Assembly (NCBI GenBank): GCA_946620035.1 | Contig: CAMOMX010000021.1 | Coordinates: 1-28,007, forward strand | Reading direction: 5' to 3' | Origin: CAG-791 sp003447895 | GTDB taxonomy: Bacteria > Bacillota > Clostridia > Lachnospirales > Lachnospiraceae | DNA length: 28,007 bases | Shown: piece after piece, positions 7,668-15,548 of the stretch | Layout: each line of letters opens with the position of its first letter | Numbering within the stretch: position 1 is the first letter of the stretch | The notes under the pieces: model-generated | What the model was told of the DNA's origin: nothing | Databases searched by the model: none | The model's input: only the letters and a program-made list of their open reading frames with translations | Made by a program: the position numbers and the translations under genes

Positions 7668-9383
7668 TTAGTTGCTGCCCGCCTGTATTTTTTCCTTCCA
7701 CTCCCTGACCGTATCCGGATCGGGAACTTCAAAGCGCCGGCGGATCGCCTCCGCTACACGGATTCCGTCCATCGCCGCCGACATAATGCCGCCTGCGTAG
7801 CCGGCGCCCTCTCCGCAGGGATACAGCCCCCTGACCTGAGACTGAAGGTCCTCTCCTCTGGGGATCCGGACCGGGGAAGAGGTGCGCGCTTCGACCCCTG
7901 CCGTGACGGCCTCGGGACCCGCAAATCCCGGGATCCGCCTGTCAAACTGCTCCATTCCCTCAAGAAAGTCTCCGGTGAGTGCAGGAGGCAGAAGGCCGCT
8001 CAGATCCGCCTCCGTCCAGTTTCCCCGGATGCACAAATCCTGCCCGTAAAGACGGGGATCTTCCCCGCTTTCGATGCTGTTCTCCCCGGATCCTTTCGCG
8101 ACGCGCTCTTCAAATTTTTCTTTCAGGGAGAGGAAGCTCTGGACAGGGACCGCGCCTTTTCCGATCGAATATGCCTTCTCTTCGAGCTCTCTTTGAAAAA
8201 ACATCCCCTGCAGAGGGTGGTCTCCTCCGAATTCTTCGGGACCTATCGTGCAGACGATCGCGCTGTTGGCCCTGAGGCTCCCCCGCGCGTGCTCGCTCAT
8301 CCCGTTGACCGCAATCCTCCCGGGCTCGGAGGAGGCATCCACGATATAGCCGCCGGGACACATGCAGAAGGAGTACACGCCCCTTCCGGAGGAGGTCCTT
8401 GCCGTCAGCTTATAGCTGGCCGCGGAAAGGCCCAGCCGCTTCATCTGTTCTCTGTCACAGATCCCGTACTGCGCCTTGTCGATGAGGCTCTGCGGGTGGC
8501 TCACCCGAAGGCCCACGGCAAACGCCTTCTGCTCCATGGGGATCCCGTCTTCAAACAGCGCCTCGATCGTATCCCTGGCGCTGTGCCCGGGTGCCAGGAC
8601 GACGAGATCCGTCTCGACGCGGGAGCCGTCTTCGAGGATCACGGCGCTCACAGCGCCTCCTCTGACTTCCAGCCGTGTGACCGTGGCGCGAAATCTCACG
8701 TCGCCCCCCGCCTCCAGGATCCTGTTCCGGATCGCCGGGATCACTTCCATAAGCTTGTCCGTCCCTATGTGCGGTTTGGATTCGTACCGGATATCCTCCG
8801 GCGCGCCCGCCTGCGTAAAAATGCGAAGGACCTCGTCGCTCCTTCCCGTCTTGTCATTGATCTGCGTATTGAGCTTTCCGTCGGAAAAGGTGCCGGCGCC
8901 CCCTTCCCCGAACTGCACGTTGGAAGAGGGGTCCAGTGCGCCGGTCTTCCAATAGTTTCGGATATCGCGGTCCCTCTCCTCCACCGGCTTTCCCCTCTCG
9001 AGAAGGAGCGGATGATATCCGTGCTCCGCAAGCATCAGGGCACAGAAAAGGCCGGCCGGTCCCGCGCCGATGATCACGGGCCTCTTTGCCATTTTTTCAG
9101 ATCCCGCTTCAGGAAAGCTGTATACAGTGGGTGCGGCCAACGCGATCTCTTTGTTCTTAAGCTTCGCGACGCGCTTTTTTTCCGCTTTGGGGTCCTCCCC
9201 CAGGTCCACATCGACCGTATAGATGTCAAACAGCTGTGGCTTTTTCCTGGCGTCCACCGAATGCCTTCGGATCTCAAATTGCAGCGCCTTCCCGTTCGGA
9301 ATCCTTAATATCTTTCGGATCCTGTTCTCCAGGTCCCCTTCCCTGTGACCGCAGGGAATCTTTAGCTGGGAGATTCTGATCAT
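7668..9383 (-). CDS. FAD-dependent dehydrogenase, COG2509 family
   Basis: The 571-residue protein belongs to the uncharacterised COG2509 FAD-dependent oxidoreductases. An N-terminal region of about 100 residues (MIRISQLKIP, later YTVDVDL) precedes a Rossmann dinucleotide-binding motif GAGPAG at 106-111, followed by LLERGK at the end of the second strand. The segment NVQFGEGGAGTFSDGKLNT is typical of the family, as is the glycine-rich C terminus (YPCGEGAGYAGGIMSAAMDG) that closes the FAD site. The substrate is unknown. The start is ATG 9383, with AGAGGT 7 bases upstream; the open frame extends to 9473 but that part overlaps the preceding gene and has no ribosome site. It starts 26 bases after that gene's stop, so both oxidoreductases are made from one transcript. 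Confidence 0.9.
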   Translation of the reverse strand: MIRISQLKIPCGHREGDLENRIRKILRIPNGKALQFEIRRHSVDARKKPQLFDIYTVDVDLGEDPKAEKKRVAKLKNKEIALAAPTVYSFPEAGSEKMAKRPVIIGAGPAGLFCALMLAEHGYHPLLLERGKPVEERDRDIRNYWKTGALDPSSNVQFGEGGAGTFSDGKLNTQINDKTGRSDEVLRIFTQAGAPEDIRYESKPHIGTDKLMEVIPAIRNRILEAGGDVRFRATVTRLEVRGGAVSAVILEDGSRVETDLVVLAPGHSARDTIEALFEDGIPMEQKAFAVGLRVSHPQSLIDKAQYGICDREQMKRLGLSAASYKLTARTSSGRGVYSFCMCPGGYIVDASSEPGRIAVNGMSEHARGSLRANSAIVCTIGPEEFGGDHPLQGMFFQRELEEKAYSIGKGAVPVQSFLSLKEKFEERVAKGSGENSIESGEDPRLYGQDLCIRGNWTEADLSGLLPPALTGDFLEGMEQFDRRIPGFAGPEAVTAGVEARTSSPVRIPRGEDLQSQVRGLYPCGEGAGYAGGIMSAAMDGIRVAEAIRRRFEVPDPDTVREWKEKIQAGSN

Positions 9384-9409
9384 GAATTCTACCTCTGTTA
9401 TTCGTACGT

Positions 9410-10759
9410 TTACGGCCGGACTGAGGACTCCGCCGCGCTCCTTCCGGCGATCCATCCGCTGGTCGCCGCCCACTGGAGGTTGTAGCCTCCGCAGAGACCG
9501 TCCACATCCAGAAGTTCCCCGGCCATATAGAGGCCGGCAGTTCGAAGCGACTGAAGGTTCTCATCCAGTTCCCGGAGCGGCACGCCGCCCGATGTGACCT
9601 GGGCCTCCCGAAACGTCCCTGCACCCGTGATCGCGAGCGGAAACGCGCGAAGATCCTCCATAATGGCCAAAAGCTCTCTCTCCGAAAGCTTCGCGGCCTT
9701 TTTCTCCGCCTGAAGCCCTCTTCTTCGAAGGACCATGTCCAGCACTTTCCGGTTCACAAGGCCGAGGAAGAACTCGCTGAGCATGCAGCCCCGGCTCTCC
9801 TCCATTCTTCTTCGCTTCTCTTCTTCCCACTCCGCTTTTTCAAGGTCCGGCACAAAGTCGAGGACTGCCTCCACTTTTCTGCCCTCCTCCAGCGCCCTCA
9901 CGGCGCCCCCGGAGAGCTGCATGACCGGGATTCCCGAGATCCCCTTCTCGTTGATCTGGATCTCTCCCTGCTCCGTTCCGATTCCGGTGCCTTCACAGGT
10001 AATCGTTACCGACGCGCTGCATCTGACGCCTGCCGCCGCCCTGACCGCCGGATCCTCCGTGGTCAGCCGGACCAGGGCCGGAAGGGGCGTTGTGACAGTG
10101 TGCCCGAACTTCCTCGCAAAGCCGTACATATCCCCGCTGCATCCGTACTGCGGTCCCGCCGCGCCGCCGCCTGCAAGGATCACTTTTTGGGCAAAATATT
10201 GAGTGCCCCTTTCCGTGCGGATCCGATAGACGGTGCCCTCTCTTCCCTCGGCGATGCGAATTTTGGTGACTCTCTCCCCGGGAATGAACTTCACCCGGAG
10301 CTTACACAGGATTTTCTCAAATCCCTCCGCGATCGTCGAAGCCTGATCGGTCCGCGGATAGACGTAGCCCTGCCTGTCATGGAGGAAAATGCCGTTTTTC
10401 TCCCAAAAGCGCATGTGGTCTTCCACCGGGAACCGCGCAAAAAAGGCGGACAGATCTGCACCGCCTCCTGCATGATAGCACCCCTTGTCCATATGGAGAT
10501 TTGTAATGTTGCAGCGGCCGTTCCCGGTGGCATAGATCTTTCGGCCGACCCGGTCATTTCCGTCGATGAGAAGCACCTCCTGAGACAGATCCTTCCCCGC
10601 GCCTGTACCGGTCTCTCCGCCCGCAGAGCCGGCAAAGGACGTCAGAAAGGCGGCCGCAGAGACCGCGGCCATGCAGCCCGACGCGCCCGCGCCGATCACC
10701 GCGACTGCCGCCGTCTTCGCCATATCCCGGGAGCTGTCACCGCTTTCTTTTATGCCCAT
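9410..10759 (-). CDS. HI0933 (YhiN)-family NAD(P)/FAD-dependent oxidoreductase
   Basis: The 449-residue protein carries an N-terminal Rossmann motif GAGASG at 23-28, the family signature GNGRCNITN at 79-87, the segment LAGGGAAGPQYGCSGDMYGFA in the middle, and the C-terminal FAD closing motif DVDGLCGGYNLQWAATSG. Family members are flavoproteins of mostly unknown substrate; the gut BaiN enzymes for bile acids are relatives, so the substrate cannot be read from sequence. A Gly/Ala-rich insert of about 20 residues (roughly 41-59) sits between the first helix and second strand of the Rossmann fold, where relatives have a short turn. ATG 10759 is preceded by AGGAGG 11 bases upstream, just after the ybeY stop; an internal ATG at 10723 lacks a ribosome site. 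It lies 18 bases after ybeY. Confidence 0.92.
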   Translation of the reverse strand: MGIKESGDSSRDMAKTAAVAVIGAGASGCMAAVSAAAFLTSFAGSAGGETGTGAGKDLSQEVLLIDGNDRVGRKIYATGNGRCNITNLHMDKGCYHAGGGADLSAFFARFPVEDHMRFWEKNGIFLHDRQGYVYPRTDQASTIAEGFEKILCKLRVKFIPGERVTKIRIAEGREGTVYRIRTERGTQYFAQKVILAGGGAAGPQYGCSGDMYGFARKFGHTVTTPLPALVRLTTEDPAVRAAAGVRCSASVTITCEGTGIGTEQGEIQINEKGISGIPVMQLSGGAVRALEEGRKVEAVLDFVPDLEKAEWEEEKRRRMEESRGCMLSEFFLGLVNRKVLDMVLRRRGLQAEKKAAKLSERELLAIMEDLRAFPLAITGAGTFREAQVTSGGVPLRELDENLQSLRTAGLYMAGELLDVDGLCGGYNLQWAATSGWIAGRSAAESSVRP

Positions 10760-10777
10760 TCGACAGTATCCCTCCTG

Positions 10778-11275
10778 TCACTGTTCTCTGCTGATTCCAA
10801 GGGAGCGAAGCGCCCTCTCCTGTCTCTCCTCCATGACCGCCGCCTCTTCCGGCGTCATATGGTCATAGCCGCAAAGGTGAAGCATACTGTGTGCCACGAG
10901 GAAGGCAAACTCTCTTTTTTCACTGTGTCCGTACTCCGCGGCCTGCTCCCGCACTTTCTGAGCGCAGATCACGATATCCCCCAGAAAGACGCAGTCATTG
11001 TCGGGATCAAAGCAGGTCTCGTCGATACAGGAAAAGTCCGCGGGGCTCTCGTAATCGAGCGCCGGGAAAGAGAGCACATCCGTCGGCCTGTCGATCCCGC
11101 GAAATGAAAGGTTCAGCCTGTGGATCTCCTCCTCATCGGTGATGACCAGTGAGATCTCCGCTTCTTCCGGAAACTGCTCCTGCCGAAGGACCTCCTCGCA
11201 GACCGAAAGCGCAGTCTCCTCCGCCGAAAAATCAAACTTTTCTTCTGTTTGGATATCTGTGTTCAAAACGGCCAT
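10778..11275 (-). CDS. ybeY: Endoribonuclease YbeY (rRNA maturation factor)
   Basis: YbeY is a zinc-dependent single-strand endoribonuclease acting in 16S rRNA 3' maturation and ribosome quality control. The 165 residues end in the catalytic motif with H129, H133 and H139 (HSMLHLCGYDH), preceded by the conserved RPTDVLSFP at 63-71 and LGDIVI near 98. The start is ATG 11275 because GAGGAG lies 10 bases upstream; the nearer ATG at 11284 would be only one base from that site, and an in-frame TTG at 11305 has none. The chosen start overlaps the end of phoH by 44 bases, so translation is probably coupled. phoH-ybeY is a widely conserved gene pair. Confidence 0.96.
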   Translation of the reverse strand: MAVLNTDIQTEEKFDFSAEETALSVCEEVLRQEQFPEEAEISLVITDEEEIHRLNLSFRGIDRPTDVLSFPALDYESPADFSCIDETCFDPDNDCVFLGDIVICAQKVREQAAEYGHSEKREFAFLVAHSMLHLCGYDHMTPEEAAVMEERQERALRSLGISREQ

Positions 11276-12218
11276 GTTTTTCATACTCCTCGTATGCCTT
11301 GACAATTTTCTGCACCAGAGGGTGTCTCACGACATCCTTGGCAGTCAGATTGATAAAGCTGATCCCGTCCACATTCCTGAGAACTTTCATGGCGACGTCA
11401 AGTCCGGACCTCGCGCTGGGGGCCAGATCCTTCTGCGACGCGTCTCCCGTGATGATCGCGTGAGAGCCGAACCCGAACCTTGTCAGGAACATTTTCATCT
11501 GTTCGGGCGTCGTGTTCTGCGCCTCATCCAGGATGATATAGGCGTTGTCCAGGGTTCTTCCGCGCATGTAGGCAAGCGGCGCCACTTCGATCAGTCCGTT
11601 CTCCATGTTGCGCTTAAAGTTCTCCGCACCCATGATCTGGTAAAGCGCGTCATACAGGGGGCGCAGATAGGGATCCACCTTGCTCTGCAGGTCTCCGGGC
11701 AGAAACCCGAGTTTCTCTCCGGCTTCAATGGCCGGTCTTGTCATGATGATCCTCTCCACCTCTTTATTCTGGAACGCCGTGATCGCCATAGCCATAGCCA
11801 GGAACGTTTTGCCCGTTCCCGCCGGTCCGTTCGCGAACACAATGAGGTTGTTCCGGATGGCATCAATATATTTCTTCTGTCCCAGGGTCTTGGGCTTTAC
11901 CGGCTTTCCGCTCACAGTGTGGCAGATCATATCTTTGTCAAAATCCGCCAGCATGCCGGGCTCCGCCTCGTCCTTCATCTCGATCGCGTAGTCCACGCTC
12001 TGGTCCATGATCTCCCCGCCGGCCCTGGATAAGTCCGCCAGCTCCTCGATGATCCCGACAGCTTTGCGCACATCCGCTTCCTCGCCGGTCACCTTGATCA
12101 CGCCGTCTCTTGCGACTACCGCCACCTTCAGGTCCTTTTCAATCTTTCTGATATAGTTGTCCTTGCTGCCAAATATGTCTCTCTGAACATCTATGTCCAA
12201 ATCCAGAATATGAGTCAT
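11232..12218 (-). CDS. phoH: PhoH-like ATPase (YbeZ family)
   Basis: The 328-residue cytosolic ATPase has a small N-terminal KH-like nucleic-acid domain (about 1-65), a linker, and a PhoH ATPase core with Walker A GPAGTGKT at 131-138, the motif TRPAIEAGEKLGFLPGD, and Walker B YIILDEAQN followed by TTPEQMKMFLTR. It is similar to the N-terminal half of superfamily 1 helicases and is thought to act with YbeY in RNA or ribosome metabolism. ATG 12218 has AAAGG 6 bases upstream. It is the first gene of the five-gene operon ending in proA. The 60 bases between the upstream terminator and this gene are very GC-rich and show no clear promoter. Confidence 0.95.
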   Translation of the reverse strand: MTHILDLDIDVQRDIFGSKDNYIRKIEKDLKVAVVARDGVIKVTGEEADVRKAVGIIEELADLSRAGGEIMDQSVDYAIEMKDEAEPGMLADFDKDMICHTVSGKPVKPKTLGQKKYIDAIRNNLIVFANGPAGTGKTFLAMAMAITAFQNKEVERIIMTRPAIEAGEKLGFLPGDLQSKVDPYLRPLYDALYQIMGAENFKRNMENGLIEVAPLAYMRGRTLDNAYIILDEAQNTTPEQMKMFLTRFGFGSHAIITGDASQKDLAPSARSGLDVAMKVLRNVDGISFINLTAKDVVRHPLVQKIVKAYEEYEKHGRFEHRYPNRRKV

Positions 12219-12240
12219 TCGCTGCCTTTCTTTTTGCGGA

Positions 12241-12300
12241 CCCCCGCCTCCGGCCGCCCGCGTGAACGCGGCACTTCCTGCGCCTTTATGCGGCCTCCGC
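12241..12300 (-). repeat. GC-rich spacer with hairpin, similar to 23005-23043
   Basis: Read on the minus strand, the segment holds GCGGAGG, then a small hairpin CCGCG-TTCA-CGCGG, then CGCGGGCGGC and GGTCCG just upstream of phoH. The same words occur in the same order between the rex terminator and nnrD. It may be a dispersed element or merely composition-driven similarity. Confidence 0.25.
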
Positions 12301-12302
12301 TT

Positions 12303-12343
12303 TAAAAAGGAGCACAGACGCCTTACACTGCGATCTGTGCTCC
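12303..12343 (-). terminator. Intrinsic terminator after nfnB
   Basis: On the minus strand GGAGCACAGA (12343-12334) pairs perfectly with TCTGTGCTCC (12318-12309) around a 15-base loop, followed by TTTTTAAA. It lies about 22 bases after the nfnB stop and ends the nfnA-nfnB transcript. Confidence 0.88.
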
Positions 12344-12364
12344 CGTTGTAATGCTATTACTAAA

Positions 12365-13750
12365 TTACTTCGCGGACAGGTATTCGTCAATACCCTTGGC
12401 CGCTGCCTTTCCGGCACCCATCGCCAGGATTACGGTGGCCGCGCCGGTCACTGCGTCGCCGCCTGCGAATACGCCTTCCTTGGAAGTCTGCCCCTTCTCC
12501 TCGTCGGCTATGATGCAGCCTCTTCTGTTCGCCTCAAGACCCTTCGTCGTAGAGGAGATCAGGGGATTGGGGGAGGTGCCCAGTGACATGATCACTGCGT
12601 CGCACTCAGTATAGAACTCAGATCCGGGAATTTCCACAGGTCTGCGTCTTCCGGAGGCATCGGGCTCTCCGAGCTCCATGCGAAGGCATGTGATGCCCTT
12701 CACCCAGCCGTTCTCGTCGGCGTGGATCTCCACGGGATTTGTGAGGAGATTGAAGATGATTCCTTCCTCCTTGGCGTGAAGAACTTCTTCCCGTCTTGCG
12801 GGGAGCTCTTCCTCGCTTCGTCTGTATACGATGTGGGTCTCGGCTCCGAGACGGAGTGCCGTTCTGGCAGCGTCCATCGCGACGTTTCCGCCGCCGACGA
12901 TCACAGCCTTTTTGGCTCTCATAATGGGAGTTCTGGAGTTTTCCGAGAACGCCTGCATCAGATTGCTTCTTGTCAGGTACTCGTTCGCGGAGAAGACACC
13001 CATGGACTGCTCGCCGGGAATGCCCATGAACTTGGGAAGGCCTGCGCCGGAGCCGATAAAGACGGCTTCGTAGCCCTCGTTCTTCATGAGGTCATCGATC
13101 GTAGCGGACTTTCCGACCACACAGTCTGTCTCGATCCTGACGCCGAGGGATTTCACGTTCTCGATCTCCTTTTCGACAACTGCGTCCTTGGGAAGACGGA
13201 ACTCGGGAATGCCGTATACCAGAACGCCGCCTGCCTTGTGGAGCGCCTCGAAGATCGTCACGTCATAGCCCATCTTGGCCAGATCGCCGGCGCAGGTAAG
13301 TCCTGCGGGGCCGGATCCGATCACGGCTACCTTGTGGCCGTTCTTCTTCTCGGCGCCCTGGGGCTTGATTCCCATCTCCCTGGCTGTATCCGCGACATAT
13401 CTCTCGAGCTTTCCGATGGAAACGGGTTCTCCCTTGATTCCTCTTACGCACTTGCCCTCGCACTGTGACTCCTGCGGGCAGACACGGCCGCAGATCGCGG
13501 GGAGCGAAGAGGACTTTCCGATCACATCGTAGGCGCCCTTCACATCGCTCTCTTTCACCTTCATGATGAATCCGGGAATGTCGATATTCACGGGACATCC
13601 CTGTACGCATCTGGGGTTCTTGCAGTTAAGGCATCTTTGCGCTTCCGCCTCTGCTTCCTCTTTGTTGTATCCAAGGCAGACTTCATTGAAATTCGTGGCC
13701 CTGACCTTGGGGTCCTGTTCCCTGACCGGAACTTTCTTCATCATATCCAT
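12365..13750 (-). CDS. nfnB: NfnB/GltD-like Fe-S FAD oxidoreductase (ferredoxin:NADP transhydrogenase large subunit)
   Basis: The 461 residues start with two [4Fe-4S] binding sets: C40, C43, C48, C52 and C87, C91, C97, C101. A first Rossmann motif GSGPAG at 145-150 binds FAD, and a second (VIVGGGNVAMDAART) binds NADPH. This is the fold of glutamate synthase small subunits, and such genes are often labelled gltA or gltD. The neighbouring NfnA-type subunit 57 bases upstream makes NfnB (electron-bifurcating NADH-dependent ferredoxin:NADP oxidoreductase) the better call. A sulfide dehydrogenase (SudA) or plain glutamate synthase subunit remains possible; no GltB-type large subunit is present. ATG 13750 has AAAGGACA about 10 bases upstream; a GTG at 13783 in the same frame has no support. 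A strong terminator follows. Confidence 0.9.
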   Translation of the reverse strand: MDMMKKVPVREQDPKVRATNFNEVCLGYNKEEAEAEAQRCLNCKNPRCVQGCPVNIDIPGFIMKVKESDVKGAYDVIGKSSSLPAICGRVCPQESQCEGKCVRGIKGEPVSIGKLERYVADTAREMGIKPQGAEKKNGHKVAVIGSGPAGLTCAGDLAKMGYDVTIFEALHKAGGVLVYGIPEFRLPKDAVVEKEIENVKSLGVRIETDCVVGKSATIDDLMKNEGYEAVFIGSGAGLPKFMGIPGEQSMGVFSANEYLTRSNLMQAFSENSRTPIMRAKKAVIVGGGNVAMDAARTALRLGAETHIVYRRSEEELPARREEVLHAKEEGIIFNLLTNPVEIHADENGWVKGITCLRMELGEPDASGRRRPVEIPGSEFYTECDAVIMSLGTSPNPLISSTTKGLEANRRGCIIADEEKGQTSKEGVFAGGDAVTGAATVILAMGAGKAAAKGIDEYLSAK

Positions 13751-13807
13751 TCTTGTATGTCCTTTCTGTGCACAGACTCTCACATCAAACTGCTGAATTC
13801 TCCCAGG

Positions 13808-14686
13808 TCAGCCGGCGCAGTTTCCGCATCCGCCGTGATGGGTATCGCCCTCTTTGGCCTTCAGATAAAGACGCCCCTCCTCTGTGGAGTAGAGCTTCAT
13901 TCTCTGCATTGCCTGGGCAAAATCCACCTGGTGGCCGTCAAATTCAGGGCCGTCAACACATGCGAACTTCACCTTGTCACCCACCATCAGGCGGCAGGCG
14001 CCGCACATGCCGGTGCCGTCCACCATGATCGGATTCATGGATACGATCGTCTCTACGCCGAGCTGTTTGGTCAGCTGACATACAAATTTCATCATGATCA
14101 TAGGGCCGATGGCTACGACTCTGTCATATCGTTTTCCCTCGTCCCAGAGTTTCTGGAGCGCCACGCAGACATTTCCGTGGATTCCGTAGGAGCCGTCATC
14201 GGTGCAGATGTGAAGATTGGAGACTTCGCTCATCTCTTTTTCCAGGATGATGATATCCTTCGTCCTCGCGCCCTGGATGCAGTCCACTTCCACGCCCATT
14301 TTCTTGAGCCACTTGAGCTGGCAGTATACAGGAGCCGTTCCGACACCGCCCGCGATGAAGCAGATCTTTTTCTTTTTCAGTTCCTCTATAGGAAGCTCTG
14401 TGAGATCGGAAGGTTTGCCTAAAGGTCCGACCATATCAGCAAAGCTGTCTCCCACTTCCAGTGAAGACATGCGGTAGGTTTCTCCGCCGATTACCTGGAA
14501 AACGATCTGTACGGTTCCCTGCTCACTGTCGTAATCGCAGATAGTCAGAGGGATTCTCTCGCCTTCCTCGTCCACACGGACGATCAGGAACTGTCCGGGA
14601 AGGGCATACCTGGCAATTCTGGGAGCCTCTACATCCATCAGATAGATGTTGGGGGCCAGATTCTCCTTCTTAATGATCTTGAACAT
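13808..14686 (-). CDS. nfnA: NfnA-like FAD/[2Fe-2S] subunit (sulfide/dihydroorotate dehydrogenase-like)
   Basis: The 292 residues form a ferredoxin-reductase-like unit: a beta-barrel FAD domain with the motif RIPLTICDYD at 44-53, an NAD domain with IAGGVGTAPVYCQ at 111-123, and a C-terminal [2Fe-2S] site with D224, C228, C231 and C243. The Asp plus three Cys pattern matches the known NfnA cluster ligands. In Nfn this subunit oxidises NADH and passes electrons to its own FeS centre. The extreme C terminus carries an extra GGCGNCAG tail (C287, C290). ATG 14686 is preceded by GGAGG 5 bases upstream, which decides the start over upstream in-frame ATGs (for example at 14704). It is the first gene of the nfnA-nfnB operon. 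Confidence 0.9.
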   Translation of the reverse strand: MFKIIKKENLAPNIYLMDVEAPRIARYALPGQFLIVRVDEEGERIPLTICDYDSEQGTVQIVFQVIGGETYRMSSLEVGDSFADMVGPLGKPSDLTELPIEELKKKKICFIAGGVGTAPVYCQLKWLKKMGVEVDCIQGARTKDIIILEKEMSEVSNLHICTDDGSYGIHGNVCVALQKLWDEGKRYDRVVAIGPMIMMKFVCQLTKQLGVETIVSMNPIMVDGTGMCGACRLMVGDKVKFACVDGPEFDGHQVDFAQAMQRMKLYSTEEGRLYLKAKEGDTHHGGCGNCAG

Positions 14687-14721
14687 ATAAACCTCCATAT
14701 TCATTTGTAGTCGCCGTAAGC

Positions 14722-14744
14722 TGTATATTTTGACCATTTATACA
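14722..14744. promoter_or_regulatory. Inverted repeat in the nfnA leader (operator candidate)
   Basis: TGTATA at 14722-14727 and TATACA at 14739-14744 are exact reverse complements 11 bases apart. They sit just downstream of the proposed nfnA -10 box. The position suits a repressor site, but the arms are short and AT-rich and do not match the Rex consensus. Confidence 0.3.
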
Positions 14745-14754
14745 TGACTTACTA

Positions 14755-14784
14755 ATACTATCACTCATCGCCCGGAAAAGACAA
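14755..14784 (-). promoter_or_regulatory. Candidate promoter of nfnA-nfnB
   Basis: On the minus strand TTGTCT (14784-14779) and TAGTAT (14760-14755) are spaced by 18 bases; each matches four of six consensus positions. The predicted leader is about 60 bases. Confidence 0.35.
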
Positions 14785-14810
14785 CAAAAAAGCGTGTAAA
14801 TTATGTGCCC

Positions 14811-15548
14811 TTATTCGGTAATCTGGTAAGTTCCGGTGATGGTGTTGCTGCTAAGGCCGTAGCGGTTGAGGAAAAAGGCCTTGACCGTATAGATGCCGGG
14901 CCTTAAGAGGATTCCGTCTGTGTACAGATTGCTCTTGTCCGTCGGACTTGTGCCGTCGATCGTATAAAAGACAGCACCCACTCCCTGGCTCTCTATGATC
15001 AGCGTATAGTCGCCCTCATAGATGCCGGGCGGATCCCGGAAGACCGGATCATAGACCAGATAGTTGTAGTACCGGCTCCTGATCGATTCGACTTCGCACC
15101 CCTCGAGAAGGGTGCACAATTTGCCGTACTCCCCCTCCTCCGAACAGATGGAGACGATCCTCTCCCATGCGTCGTCGAATTCCTGCTGGCCTTCCTTCGT
15201 ATTTTTCATGACGCGCATCGCTATGCTGAGGGCCTGCGAGGTGTCGCCTCCCTTCTGAAGATACTCCGCCTTTTTGAGATAGAGCATCTCGTTGGTCCTG
15301 ACGCCGTCTCCGGGCAGGGTCAGCGCCCGGTCGATCAGCCTTGCAGCCTCCGCGTAGTTTCCCGCCTCCGCCTGGTCCGAGGCGCTGTCAAGGAGCGCCT
15401 CCCTGGAGTTGGCGAGGCTGTGCGTATACATCATAAACCCGAACGCAAATGCGGCGGCAATGGACAGCAGCACTGCGGCAAACCGAAGCCGCCTGCTCAT
15501 TCGGAAATCTCCCAAAGCACCGCTTTTCTCTGCCCTGCCGGATCTCAT
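14811..15548 (-). CDS. Membrane-anchored TPR protein with chitobiase C-terminal-like domain
   Basis: I recognise domains but not a gene. The 245 residues begin with a basic stretch, then one membrane helix at about 21-40 (LRFAAVLLSIAAAFAFGFMM), so the rest is probably outside the membrane. Residues 48-140 form TPR-like helical pairs (AEAGNYAEAARLIDRAL, then KKAEYLQKGGDTSQALSIAM). Residues about 165-243 resemble the CHB_HEX_C (chitobiase C-terminal, Ig-like) domain: AVFYTIDGTSPTDKS, then LRPGIYTVKAFFLNRYGLSS. Relatives I recall carry an N-terminal zinc ribbon before the helix; none is seen here. The ATG at 15548 directly follows the ftsK TAA, with GGAGGA inside the ftsK end 7 bases upstream, so translation is coupled. 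A role near FtsK is suggested only by this position. Confidence 0.8.
   Translation of the reverse strand: MRSGRAEKSGALGDFRMSRRLRFAAVLLSIAAAFAFGFMMYTHSLANSREALLDSASDQAEAGNYAEAARLIDRALTLPGDGVRTNEMLYLKKAEYLQKGGDTSQALSIAMRVMKNTKEGQQEFDDAWERIVSICSEEGEYGKLCTLLEGCEVESIRSRYYNYLVYDPVFRDPPGIYEGDYTLIIESQGVGAVFYTIDGTSPTDKSNLYTDGILLRPGIYTVKAFFLNRYGLSSNTITGTYQITE

Noticed and set aside
7272..9308. Plus-strand open frame of 678 codons
   Set aside because: It lies opposite proA and the COG2509 oxidoreductase, crosses two real genes, has no recognisable domain and is an artefact of GC-rich codon use.
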